NCBI GenBank assembly: GCA_964424455.1
Contig: CAYRJA010000091.1
Location: 1 to 13,289 of the forward strand
Direction of reading: 5' to 3'
DNA from: CAYRJA01 sp964424455
GTDB lineage: Bacteria > Bacteroidota > Bacteroidia > Chitinophagales > UBA10324
DNA: 13,289 bases
Part shown: positions 6,821-13,289 of the stretch, one piece after another
Layout of the letters: each line of letters starts with the position of its first letter
How positions within the stretch are numbered: position 1 is the stretch's first letter
Made by a program: the position numbers and the translations under genes
Notes under the pieces: model-generated
What the model saw: the letters and a program-made list of their open reading frames with translations, nothing else
The model's database searches: none
Told to the model about the DNA's origin: nothing

Positions 6821-7849
6821 TTAAACTTTTACTTGCTCAGCCACTTTAGCTTTACGAATCATGTCCTCTACTTTATCAACCATATCTGTAGAGCCGATAA
6901 AGATTGGAGTTCTCTGATGAAGTTCCTTCGGTTCAATTTCCATAATTGGCGATTCACCGTTTGACGATTTTCCTCCTGCCTGCTCTGCAATAAATGATAG
7001 TGGGTTACATTCAAACAACAAACGAAGTTTTCCTTTGTTGGAAGGAGCCACAGGCGGATACATATAGATACCACCATGAATCATATTACGATGAAAATCT
7101 GCTACCATGCTTCCAATATATCGGAATGAATACGGACGACCTGTAGCTTTATCCTCAGAAGTACAGTAATCAATATAGCGGCGAACCGGTTCAGGGAATT
7201 TCAGGAAGTTTCCCTGATTCACAGAATAAACTTTTCCCTTCTGCGGAATACGGATATTCGGATGTGAAAGGAAAAATTCCCCTACTGAAGGGTCAAGAGT
7301 AAATCCGTTCACACCATTTCCTGTAGTATAAACCATCATAGTAGAAGATCCATAAATAATATATCCGGCGGCTACCTGTTGAGTTCCTTTTTGAAGAAAA
7401 TCATCCAATGTACATTGTCCTCCTAGTGAAACACGACGATAAATAGAAAAGATAGTTCCGATAGAGACATTCACATCTATATTACTACTGCCGTCGAGTG
7501 GATCAAGATTGATAATATATTTTGCACCTGCTGAGTCAATCGGCATGAAATCCTCATTTTCTTCAGAGGCAATTCCGCAACATTCCCCACTCACTTTCAG
7601 CGCAGAATGAAATTGATCGTTTGCAAAAACATCAAGGTTTTTCTGGTCATCGCCCGTAGAATTATGAGAGCCGGCGCTGCCAAGAATATCTGTAACAAGC
7701 CCTGCTTTATTCACTTCACGGTTTACAATTTTTCCTGCTAAGCCAATATCACGCAACAAGCCGGATAATTCACCGGATGCAAAAGGGAAATCCTTTTCGC
7801 GTTGAAAAATAAATTCGTCGAGAGTTATAAGTTTCCTGTAATTGTCCAT
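6821..7849 (-). CDS. fbp: Fructose-1,6-bisphosphatase class 1
   Basis: Cytoplasmic phosphatase that hydrolyses fructose 1,6-bisphosphate to fructose 6-phosphate, the committed step of gluconeogenesis. At 342 residues it matches class I enzymes. It shows the N-terminal ASGELSGLLRDI (24-35), corresponding to the AMP-binding region of the family, the metal-binding acidic cluster ASEENED (94-100) and DPLDGSSNIDVN (116-127), the substrate segment SFRYIGSMVADFHRN (241-255), GGIYMYPP (259-266) and the C-terminal LLFECNPLSFIAEQAGG (277-293), whose Glu280 is a usual metal ligand. The start ATG (7847-7849 on the reverse strand) gives MDNYRKLITLDEFI. A good -7 box lies 23-31 bp upstream on the same strand. 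It converges with pgk, leaving only 6 bp between stops, so the two transcripts probably overlap at their 3' ends. Confidence 0.97.
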   Translation of the reverse strand: MDNYRKLITLDEFIFQREKDFPFASGELSGLLRDIGLAGKIVNREVNKAGLVTDILGSAGSHNSTGDDQKNLDVFANDQFHSALKVSGECCGIASEENEDFMPIDSAGAKYIINLDPLDGSSNIDVNVSIGTIFSIYRRVSLGGQCTLDDFLQKGTQQVAAGYIIYGSSTMMVYTTGNGVNGFTLDPSVGEFFLSHPNIRIPQKGKVYSVNQGNFLKFPEPVRRYIDYCTSEDKATGRPYSFRYIGSMVADFHRNMIHGGIYMYPPVAPSNKGKLRLLFECNPLSFIAEQAGGKSSNGESPIMEIEPKELHQRTPIFIGSTDMVDKVEDMIRKAKVAEQVKV

Positions 7850-7872
7850 CGTTCAAAAATTCTGTGAGGGCA

Positions 7873-7880
7873 CAAATATA
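7873..7880 (-). promoter_or_regulatory. Candidate -7 box of the fbp promoter
   Basis: Read on the minus strand, 7880 to 7873 is TATATTTG, a perfect match to the Bacteroidetes TAnnTTTG box. It would start transcription near 7866, giving a leader of roughly 17 nt before the fbp ATG. The -33 element is weak: TTCG at 7906-7903, with a 22-bp spacer. Confidence 0.45.
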
Positions 7881-7987
7881 CAAACCGGAAGGAAAGAAGA
7901 ACGAAGAATTTAGTTAACTGATTGGTAGATTAAATTAAATATCAACTATTTAACAGTAAAAAGAGAATTGAATATTAATTTCAACCG

Positions 7988-8479
7988 ATGAATATTATTG
8001 TCAGAAACGCAACAAAAGAGGATGCCCCGGCAATGTATTACCTGATAAAAGAACTTGCTGAATTTGAAAATGCTCACGGCGAGGTAAGTAACACAGCAGC
8101 ACAATTAGCTGAAGATGGTTTTAGTAAACATCCTCTGTTCCATGCTCATGTTGCAGAAGCAGACGGAAAAATTGTTGGAATGGCGCTGTATTACATTGCC
8201 TATTCCACATGGAAAGGGAAATATGTTTACCTCGACGACTTAATTGTAACAGAATCATTCCGTCGTTACCGGATTGGGAAAAAACTGTTTGATGCCTGTG
8301 TAGCTTTTGCACAAGAGCAACAAGCCAATCAACTTCGATGGCATGTGCTTAACTGGAATACAAACGCAATAAAATTTTACGAGAAATACAATTGCACATT
8401 TGACGATGAATGGGTTACCTGCAAGCTAACCGGAGAACAAATCAAAGACAGCGAAGATAAATTCACCATAAAAGCGTAA
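7988..8479 (+). CDS. GNAT N-acetyltransferase, diamine/SSAT-like
   Basis: A 163-residue acetyl-CoA-dependent acetyltransferase. The overall pattern matches the spermidine/spermine and thialysine acetyltransferase group: IRP-like start IVRNATKEDAPAMYYLIKELAEFE, FSKHPLFHAHVAE (45-57), ALYYIAYSTWKGKYVYLDDLIV (66-87), the acetyl-CoA loop RRYRIGKKL (92-100), then RWHVLNWNTNAIKFYEKYN (117-135), where Tyr131 is placed like the general-acid tyrosine of SSAT. The small amine substrate is inferred, not shown. The loop departs from R-x-x-G-x-G: the fourth position is Arg95. The ATG at 7988 fits the normal start of the family. A WbqC-like gene starts 12 bp after its stop and is probably co-transcribed, although no functional link is obvious. 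Confidence 0.87.
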   Translation: MNIIVRNATKEDAPAMYYLIKELAEFENAHGEVSNTAAQLAEDGFSKHPLFHAHVAEADGKIVGMALYYIAYSTWKGKYVYLDDLIVTESFRRYRIGKKLFDACVAFAQEQQANQLRWHVLNWNTNAIKFYEKYNCTFDDEWVTCKLTGEQIKDSEDKFTIKA

Positions 8480-8491
8480 GCATCCAGCTAA

Positions 8492-9088
8492 TTGATTAAC
8501 AAAGCACATTCCCCTCTTTATTATTTACCTTCTGTAAGTTGGTTTTTGAAAAATATTCACTCTGACGAAATTCACTTTGATATTGGAATAAATTATCAAA
8601 AGAATTTAAAACTGAATCGGTGCCACATCGCAGGAGCTAATGGAATCATTCTGCTAAGTATTCCTCTTGAAAAAGGCAGACATCAATACGGACTGATAAA
8701 AGATTTGCATATTTCGTTTACGAACAACTGGCAGAAAATACACTGGAATTCAATCTATTCATCTTATGGTAAAGCTCCTTTCTTTATTTACTATGAAGAA
8801 GGATTTAAAAAGATATTTTCTCTGAAAATCACTTCATTAACTGAATGGAATTTTCAACTGTTACAGTATTGCTTCGGTTGTTTAAAATTAACAAATACAC
8901 TTATTATTAATGAAGAACCAACAGTAGTTTCAATCATACAAAACACAACGGGCGCAGCAAATCTTCCACAATATTCTCAGGTGTTTGAACAAAGACATGG
9001 CTTCATGCCTGATCTCAGTATTCTGGATTTGATTTTCAATCTCGGTCCTGATGCAAAAGATTATCTGACAAGAATAGCGGTCAAATGA
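8492..9088 (+). CDS. WbqC-like family protein
   Basis: A 198-residue soluble protein of the WbqC-like family, whose members often lie near polysaccharide or lipoprotein genes and have no settled reaction. Family features visible are YYLPSVSWFLKNI (10-22), INYQKNLKLNRCHIAGANGIILLSIPLEKGR (33-63), the WQKIHWNSIYSSYGKAPFFIYY segment (80-101) and LLQYCFGCLKLT (123-134). The first codon is TTG at 8492: an in-frame TAA precedes it at 8489-8491 and no in-frame ATG occurs before residue 172, so TTG (or a rarer codon just after) must serve as start. With it the N terminus is about the length expected for the family. It follows the GNAT gene by 12 bp and precedes sppA by 54 bp. Identity by family is good; function is unknown. 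Confidence 0.8.
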   Translation: MINKAHSPLYYLPSVSWFLKNIHSDEIHFDIGINYQKNLKLNRCHIAGANGIILLSIPLEKGRHQYGLIKDLHISFTNNWQKIHWNSIYSSYGKAPFFIYYEEGFKKIFSLKITSLTEWNFQLLQYCFGCLKLTNTLIINEEPTVVSIIQNTTGAANLPQYSQVFEQRHGFMPDLSILDLIFNLGPDAKDYLTRIAVK

Positions 9089-9142
9089 TTTCTTACACTT
9101 TTATCTAATCTCATTATATTTCGCCTTCAATACATCTTATCC

Positions 9143-10915
9143 ATGAAACAGTTTTTCAAATTCTTCTTTGCTTCCATGCTCGGCTTTATTGTCGGGGCAA
9201 TCATTCTTGTTTTTATTCTGACAGGTATAATCGCCGGTGTAGTTTCTTCCTTTTCATCTAAAGAAACAACACCTGTAAAAACAAACAGTGTGCTTACCCT
9301 CAATATGAGCTATGTAATACCTGAGCAAACGGATGCCGACCCTTTCCGTTCTTTTAATTTCAGCGACTTCAAACCAAAAGTAAATCTGGGACTGAATGAT
9401 ATTCTGAAGAACATAGAAAAGGCAAAAACAGATGATAACATCAAAGGAATTTACATCAGCTCCGGTACATTTTCTTCGGGTACTGCAACAGCTGAACAGA
9501 TTCGTAACGCTCTTATTGATTTCAAACAATCTAAGAAATTCATAGTCGCTTATGCTGAGTTGTATTCTCAGAAAGGATATTATGTAGCTTCAGTTGCAGA
9601 TAAAATTTTCCTGAACCCTCAGGGACTTGTTGAATATAAAGGATTAGGTACTCAAATAATGTTTTTCAAAGGGTTGTTGGAAAAGCTCGGTGTGGAAGTA
9701 CAGGTATTTTATGATGGAAAATTTAAAACAGCAACAGAGCCGTTTCGTTATGACAAAATGAGCGAACCCAATAAAGTAATGACATTGAGTTTACTTAATG
9801 ATATTCAGACTCATTTTCAGCAGAAAGTTTCAGCATCGAGGAACATTCCTGTAACACTTCTTGACAGCATAGCGAACAATTTACTGATTCACGATTCTAA
9901 AACAGCAAAAAGTTATGGATTAGTGGATGACATATATTACGATGATGAAGTACAGCAATACATAACCGGACAGTTGAAATTAGAAAAGAAAGACAAAATA
10001 AATTTTATTTCACTTAGTAAATACAATCAAACTCCCGATAATAAAAAATATACTCTTGATATGAGCAAAGTAGCCATACTCTATGCTCAGGGCGACATTG
10101 TGGATGGTGAGGGCGAGGAGGATAACATCGGTTCAGCACGACTACTGAAAGAAATCAGCAAACTGAGAAAAGATGATAAAGTGAAAGCTATAGTGCTGCG
10201 TGTAAACTCTCCGGGTGGCAGTGTACTGGCATCCGAAGTTATCTGGCGTGAAGTTTCTATAACCAACAGTGTGAAACCCGTTGTAGTATCAATGGGAGAT
10301 TATGCTGCTTCAGGCGGTTACTATATTTCATGCAATGCCTCTAAGATTATTGCACAGCCCAACACACTCACCGGCTCTATCGGTGTTTTTGGAATTCTTC
10401 CGAATATGAAAAAATTTTTCAACGATAAACTTGGAATTACTTTCGATGGAGTGGGCACAGGAAAATATGCTGACTTCGGAAATATTTCCCGTCCGCTTCG
10501 TGAAGATGAAAAATTACTTATTCAGAATGAAATTGATTCGATTTATGTAAACTTCAAAAGAAAGGTTGCTGACGGCAGAAAACTTCCGATTGCGAAGGTA
10601 GATTCTATTGCACAAGGAAGAGTATGGACCGGCTCACAAGCGTTACAGTTGGGATTGGTTGATACACTCGGCAACATTAGTGATGCCGTAGTAATTGCAG
10701 CAAAGCTCGCAAAGCTGAAAGATTATCGTGTTGCAGAATACCCTCAGCAGGATAATAAATTCTCTAAAATATTTGAGATACTAAATGATGACATGAATGA
10801 ATCCATTATGAAAGAGAAACTCGGAGAATACTATTCGGTTTATAAAAAATTAGAAGGCTTAATTGGAATGAAAGGGATTCAGGCACGAATGCTGTTTGAG
10901 TACGACATAAATTAA
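9143..10915 (+). CDS. sppA: Signal peptide peptidase SppA, 67K type
   Basis: Membrane-anchored serine protease that degrades cleaved signal peptides and other short membrane peptides. At 590 residues it is the long, tandem-domain form. One membrane segment lies at about residues 7-34, placing the rest outside the cytoplasmic membrane. The N-terminal half supplies the general-base lysine, Lys195 in FKTATEPFRYDKMS, equivalent to Lys209 of the E. coli enzyme. The C-terminal half holds VLRVNSPGGSVLASE (351-365) and the nucleophile Ser390 in GDYAASGGYYIS, followed by TLTGSIGVFG (408-417). Both members of the Ser/Lys dyad are present, so it should be active. A weak -7-like TATATTTC lies at 9115-9122, about 20 bp before the ATG. 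It is separated from the WbqC-like gene by 54 bp and from the next gene by 95 bp. Confidence 0.95.
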   Translation: MKQFFKFFFASMLGFIVGAIILVFILTGIIAGVVSSFSSKETTPVKTNSVLTLNMSYVIPEQTDADPFRSFNFSDFKPKVNLGLNDILKNIEKAKTDDNIKGIYISSGTFSSGTATAEQIRNALIDFKQSKKFIVAYAELYSQKGYYVASVADKIFLNPQGLVEYKGLGTQIMFFKGLLEKLGVEVQVFYDGKFKTATEPFRYDKMSEPNKVMTLSLLNDIQTHFQQKVSASRNIPVTLLDSIANNLLIHDSKTAKSYGLVDDIYYDDEVQQYITGQLKLEKKDKINFISLSKYNQTPDNKKYTLDMSKVAILYAQGDIVDGEGEEDNIGSARLLKEISKLRKDDKVKAIVLRVNSPGGSVLASEVIWREVSITNSVKPVVVSMGDYAASGGYYISCNASKIIAQPNTLTGSIGVFGILPNMKKFFNDKLGITFDGVGTGKYADFGNISRPLREDEKLLIQNEIDSIYVNFKRKVADGRKLPIAKVDSIAQGRVWTGSQALQLGLVDTLGNISDAVVIAAKLAKLKDYRVAEYPQQDNKFSKIFEILNDDMNESIMKEKLGEYYSVYKKLEGLIGMKGIQARMLFEYDIN

Positions 10916-10963
10916 TCTGTTACAGTTTTATTTTTTAATCTTAAAAGTCGAAAGAGAGAACAT

Positions 10964-10983
10964 TTCGGACATACTTGTCTGAA
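10964..10983. promoter_or_regulatory. Near-perfect palindrome, candidate operator of the Rrf2 regulator
   Basis: Two 8-bp arms, TTCGGACA (10964-10971) and TGTCTGAA (10976-10983), are inverted repeats with a single mismatch, separated by 4 bp (TACT). The site ends 6 bp before the -7 box at 10990-10997, so it lies in the promoter spacer where a bound Rrf2 dimer would block RNA polymerase. Autoregulation is an inference from position. Confidence 0.5.
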
Positions 10984-10989
10984 TGTTTT

Positions 10990-10997
10990 TATCTTTG
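10990..10997 (+). promoter_or_regulatory. Candidate -7 box of the rrf2-ric operon
   Basis: TATCTTTG matches TAnnTTTG exactly. It would start transcription close to 11003, only a few bases before the ATG at 11011, giving a very short leader. It also supports the ATG as true start over the upstream TTG at 10975, which would lie upstream of the transcript. No clear TTG -33 element is seen (TTCG at 10964-10967, spacer 22 bp). Confidence 0.45.
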
Positions 10998-11010
10998 CTT
11001 GAATAAGAGT

Positions 11011-11445
11011 ATGTTTTCCAACGCCTGTGAATATGGATTAAAGGCTATGATATATTTAGCTGCTCATTCAACAAAAAATGAGTTACTGAAAGTTTCTGAA
11101 ATAGCAGATAATATAGATTCTCCTATTGCTTTTACTTCAAAAGTGTTACAGCAATTGGTTAAAGCTAATTTAGTAGATTCCAATAAAGGTCCAAATGGAG
11201 GATATAAAATTGAAGTCCAAAAATTGGGGGAGATCAGTCTGTTACAAATAGTAACTGCAATAGATGGAGATACACTGTTAACAGGATGTGGATTGGGTTT
11301 AAAAACATGTAATGAAGACAAGCCCTGCCCTATTCATAATCATTATTCTGTAATCAGGAATAATCTGAAAGACATGCTTAAGAATACTTTGCTAAAAGAT
11401 TTCTCTGCCAACAAGTTTCAACACAACCTCATTTTAAAAAGATAA
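11011..11445 (+). CDS. Rrf2-family transcriptional regulator, NsrR-like
   Basis: A 144-residue winged-helix regulator that probably senses nitric oxide or iron-sulfur status through a bound Fe-S cluster. The N-terminal helix MFSNACEYGLKAMIYLAAH is typical of Rrf2 proteins. The helix-turn-helix is around residues 27-53, with the wing at KGPNGGYKI (59-67). Three cysteines, Cys93, Cys100 and Cys106 (spacing C-x6-C-x5-C), occupy the cluster-binding loop; E. coli NsrR has three at a similar place with slightly different spacing. The frame opens at TTG 10975, but I take ATG 11011: the family starts here and a -7 box lies at 10990-10997. The ric gene begins 12 bp after its stop, the classic pairing of an NO-responsive repressor with its damage-repair target. 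Specific ligand and target sites are inferred. Confidence 0.88.
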   Translation: MFSNACEYGLKAMIYLAAHSTKNELLKVSEIADNIDSPIAFTSKVLQQLVKANLVDSNKGPNGGYKIEVQKLGEISLLQIVTAIDGDTLLTGCGLGLKTCNEDKPCPIHNHYSVIRNNLKDMLKNTLLKDFSANKFQHNLILKR

Positions 11446-11457
11446 AATAATAATACA

Positions 11458-12180
11458 ATGGAAAATTTAGATAAACAGACTGTCGGCTCTACCGTAGCCG
11501 GTGATTACAGAACAGCTTCTGTATTTCAGAGATATGGTATAGATTTTTGCTGCCACGGCGGACAAACTATTGATGAAGCTTGTTCCAAAAATGGGATTGA
11601 TAAAAATAAACTGATGAATGAGATTACAAGCGTAGTTGCTTCTGCTAACACTTCTGATGAAGGTTTCAATTCATGGGAGTTAGATAAACTTGCAGAATAT
11701 ATCGTACAGAAACATCATCAATATGTGGTTCAGCAAACGCCTGCATTGTTACAGTTCCTGGATAAATTATGTAAAGTACACGGAGAAAGACATCCAGAAT
11801 TATTTGAAATCCAAACTGAATTTAAAACTTGTGCTCAGGAACTTGCCATGCACATGAAGAAGGAGGAAATCAAATTATTCCCTGCTATAAAGAAATTAGT
11901 GGCTGTGAAGGAAAACAAAGCGAACCGCGCACATTTGATACCCGGTATTGTTCAAAATATCGTTGAGATAATGATGCAAGATCATGATGCAGAAGGAAAA
12001 CGATTTGAAAGAATCAAGAAATTATCTAATGGATATACCGTCCCTGCCGATGGTTGCTCTACGTATAATGCAACTTATCAAACGTTGAAGGATTTTGAAG
12101 AAGATTTGCATAAGCACATTCATCTTGAAAATAATATTCTGTTTCCGAAAGCGATAGTCCTTGAGAACAGTTTTAAATAA
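11458..12180 (+). CDS. ric: Iron-sulfur cluster repair di-iron protein (RIC / YtfE / ScdA)
   Basis: A 240-residue cytoplasmic protein that helps restore iron-sulfur clusters damaged by nitric oxide or oxidants. The N-terminal ScdA_N domain (about 5-45) carries the paired cysteines Cys31-Cys32 in GIDFCCHGGQTIDEAC. A hemerythrin-like four-helix domain follows, with the probable di-iron ligands His87 in QKHHQYV, His132 and Glu136 in MHMKKEE, His176 in QDHDAEG, and His220 and Glu224 in HKHIHLEN. Their spacing closely matches the E. coli YtfE ligand set. Length is close to the family norm. The ATG at 11458 has no obvious ribosome site, as is common in this phylum. It is the second gene of the operon with the NsrR-like regulator and ends 36 bp before the convergent sanA-like gene. 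Confidence 0.94.
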   Translation: MENLDKQTVGSTVAGDYRTASVFQRYGIDFCCHGGQTIDEACSKNGIDKNKLMNEITSVVASANTSDEGFNSWELDKLAEYIVQKHHQYVVQQTPALLQFLDKLCKVHGERHPELFEIQTEFKTCAQELAMHMKKEEIKLFPAIKKLVAVKENKANRAHLIPGIVQNIVEIMMQDHDAEGKRFERIKKLSNGYTVPADGCSTYNATYQTLKDFEEDLHKHIHLENNILFPKAIVLENSFK

Positions 12181-12183
12181 TCA

Positions 12184-12222
12184 GATTAAGAATTAATAGT
12201 TGCTGTAACAGCTTTTCTAATC
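12184..12222. terminator. Weak stem-loop between convergent ric and sanA-like genes
   Basis: GATTA-A-GAA (12184-12192, one bulged A) pairs with TTCTAATC (12215-12222), enclosing a small GCTG/CAGC hairpin (12202-12212). The structure could serve either strand at this convergent junction and overlaps the stop codon of the minus-strand gene. It lacks a long T run, so a terminator role is uncertain. Confidence 0.3.
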
Positions 12223-12939
12223 AGGTATAATTATCTTCTCTCCTAAAAATTTCGGACGAGTTTTAAGTAAATATACATCAAGCACAGCTTTTACCCTTGC
12301 TAAGTATTCACGGTAATAAGTATTAGGCGCTGACTTGAATGGAATTTCTTCTGCATTGTATGCAACTGCATCTATTCCGTTTTGTCTGCAAAGGAATACT
12401 GCACGGTAATTATGAAACTGCTGCGAAACAATAGTAATATTTGTCTGTCCGAAAATTTCTTTTGAACGCAACACTGCATCTAAAGTGCGGAAACCGGCAT
12501 AGTCAAGAAACAAAGCAGAAGACGGAACTCCTAATGCAACAAGATCTTTTTTCATTTTCACCGGCTCGTTGTAATCCATGGTAGAATTATCTCCGCTGAG
12601 TATCAGGTATTTTACTTTTCCTGAAAGATAAAGTGCAAGAGCTGCATCAATCCGGTTCTGATAAAACGGATTCACCACTCCCCTGCTGACATACTTGCTG
12701 GTGCCGAGTACAAGCGCCACTTTGTTTTTGGGAATGGAATCAATACTATTGTAAACATCCTTCTTAGTACTTGAAATAATCCAGTAATTACAAAAGATTA
12801 GAAAAGACAGAACGAACAAAAGAGACGCTGACAGCAGAACAAATATCCACTTCAGCCATTTCCATTTCCCTGATGATTTCCTTTTACTCAATTTTTTACC
12901 TTTCTCTTTTAATAGAATTTGCAATAACGGAAAATTCAT
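12217..12939 (-). CDS. SanA/YdcF-like DUF218 membrane protein
   Basis: A 240-residue protein of the SanA (vancomycin high-temperature exclusion) family. A basic N terminus (KKLSKRKSSGKWKWLK) leads into one membrane segment at about residues 30-55, with the DUF218 domain outside the cytoplasmic membrane. Domain motifs visible are KVALVLGTSKYVSRG (73-87) opening the Rossmann-like core, YLILSGDNS (111-119), LDYAGFRTLDAVLRSK (145-160) with the conserved acidic and T/D pair, and ITIVSQQFHNYRAVFLCRQ (169-187). E. coli SanA affects envelope barrier function; the reaction is not established. The ATG at 12939 leaves only 3 bp to the divergent sirtuin start. A downstream TTG at codon 17 (before SKRKSS) would also keep the whole domain and leave more promoter space, so the start is less sure than the gene. 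Confidence 0.87.
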   Translation of the reverse strand: MNFPLLQILLKEKGKKLSKRKSSGKWKWLKWIFVLLSASLLFVLSFLIFCNYWIISSTKKDVYNSIDSIPKNKVALVLGTSKYVSRGVVNPFYQNRIDAALALYLSGKVKYLILSGDNSTMDYNEPVKMKKDLVALGVPSSALFLDYAGFRTLDAVLRSKEIFGQTNITIVSQQFHNYRAVFLCRQNGIDAVAYNAEEIPFKSAPNTYYREYLARVKAVLDVYLLKTRPKFLGEKIIIPD

Positions 12940-12942
12940 TTA

Positions 12943-13260
12943 ATGAAAAAAATTGTTGTGCTTACCGGTGCAGGAATCAGTGCAGAAAGCGGATTAAAAA
13001 CTTTTCGTGATTCTGATGGATTATGGGAAGGATATGACATAGAGGAAGTAGCTTCTCCGTCTGGGTGGCAGAAAAATTCTGAACTTGTGTTGGATTTTTA
13101 TAATCAGCGAAGAAAAGCAGTGATTGAAGCTTTGCCGAATGCAGCGCATCTTGCACTGGCAGAATTAGAAAAGAATTTTTCTGTAACAATTGTAACACAA
13201 AATATTGATGACTTGCATGAACGCGCCGGCTCTACCAGGGCTTTCGGGTCTAAACTCTAA
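12943..13260 (+). CDS. cobB: Sirtuin NAD-dependent protein deacylase, N-terminal part, interrupted
   Basis: First part of a CobB-type Sir2 protein, which removes acetyl or other acyl groups from lysines using NAD. The Rossmann start MKKIVVLTGAGISAESGLKTFR (1-22) with GAGIS, RDSDGLWEGY (22-31), and the NAD/nicotinamide segment TQNIDDLHERAGS (85-97) are all normal. At about residue 98 (13237) the expected continuation, a strand leading to HLHGE with the catalytic histidine, is replaced by an unrelated RAFGSKL and a TAA at 13258-13260. The fragment is 105 residues against roughly 230 for a full sirtuin and lacks the catalytic histidine and zinc module, so it cannot be active as shown. Either an inserted element or a chimeric sequence end is responsible. 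It starts 3 bp from the divergent sanA-like gene. Confidence 0.85.
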   Translation: MKKIVVLTGAGISAESGLKTFRDSDGLWEGYDIEEVASPSGWQKNSELVLDFYNQRRKAVIEALPNAAHLALAELEKNFSVTIVTQNIDDLHERAGSTRAFGSKL

Positions 13261-13289
13261 GGAGATATTGTCTGAACTCGTCATTTCGC
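13237..13289. other. Foreign or chimeric tail breaking the sirtuin gene
   Basis: The last 53 bases do not encode sirtuin sequence in any frame I can align. On the minus strand, a short open frame enters from the right edge (13288) and reads RNDEFRQYLLRV before a TAG at 13250-13252. That would fit the C terminus of a transposase followed about 13 bp later by the end of an insertion sequence, at the point where cobB breaks. It is too short to prove. Confidence 0.3.

Noticed and set aside
6814..6841. Inverted repeat GCTGA/TCAGC at the pgk-fbp junction
   Set aside because: A 5-bp stem with an 18-nt loop that reaches into fbp coding sequence is too weak to call a bidirectional terminator.
10918..10945. 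CTG-TTA-CAG hairpin followed by T-rich sequence after sppA
   Set aside because: The stem is only 3 bp. The T-rich tract alone does not support an intrinsic terminator.

Overview
This is an A+T-rich stretch of a Bacteroidota (Bacteroidetes) chromosome, most likely a draft or metagenome scaffold. Three things point there. The secreted M1 peptidase ends in a type A sorting domain of the type IX secretion system (T9SS), which is restricted to that phylum. Several upstream regions carry the Bacteroidetes -7 promoter box TAnnTTTG and lack Shine-Dalgarno sequences. The WbqC-like protein, class I FBPase and 67K-type SppA have a Bacteroidetes flavour. A run of 10 Ns at 1495-1504 and an abrupt break of coding sense after 13236 show that this is assembled sequence with a join and a problematic end.

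Left part (1-2246): a two-gene type II restriction-modification system. A PD-(D/E)xK endonuclease resembling the DpnII/MboI group overlaps by 7 bp with a beta-class DNA adenine methyltransferase. The methyltransferase looks frameshifted, but the 6 bases on the two sides of the N run are identical (agcacc). Merging them restores one unbroken 354-residue protein, so the break is an assembly artefact.

Middle part (2357-7849): a secreted M1 aminopeptidase with a T9SS tag, then three central carbon genes. gap and pgk lie on the plus strand, separated by a strong intrinsic terminator. fbp lies convergently 6 bp after pgk. Together they cover 1,3-bisphosphoglycerate chemistry and the gluconeogenic FBPase step.

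Right part (7988-13289): a GNAT acetyltransferase of the diamine/SSAT type followed closely by a WbqC-like protein; the protease SppA; a two-gene nitrosative/iron-sulfur stress operon (an NsrR-like Rrf2 regulator plus the di-iron repair protein RIC/YtfE/ScdA) with a promoter-overlapping palindrome; a SanA-type DUF218 membrane protein on the minus strand; and, starting only 3 bp away in the opposite direction, the N-terminal part of a sirtuin deacylase that loses similarity at about 13237.

I find no tRNA, rRNA, CRISPR array or complete mobile element, and no gene-free stretch longer than 300 bases. Most of the window is ordinary housekeeping content. The points most worth a second look are the variant restriction system, the regulatory palindrome before the Rrf2 gene, and the broken sirtuin gene at the right edge. 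I do not see convincing evidence of an undescribed multi-gene system.
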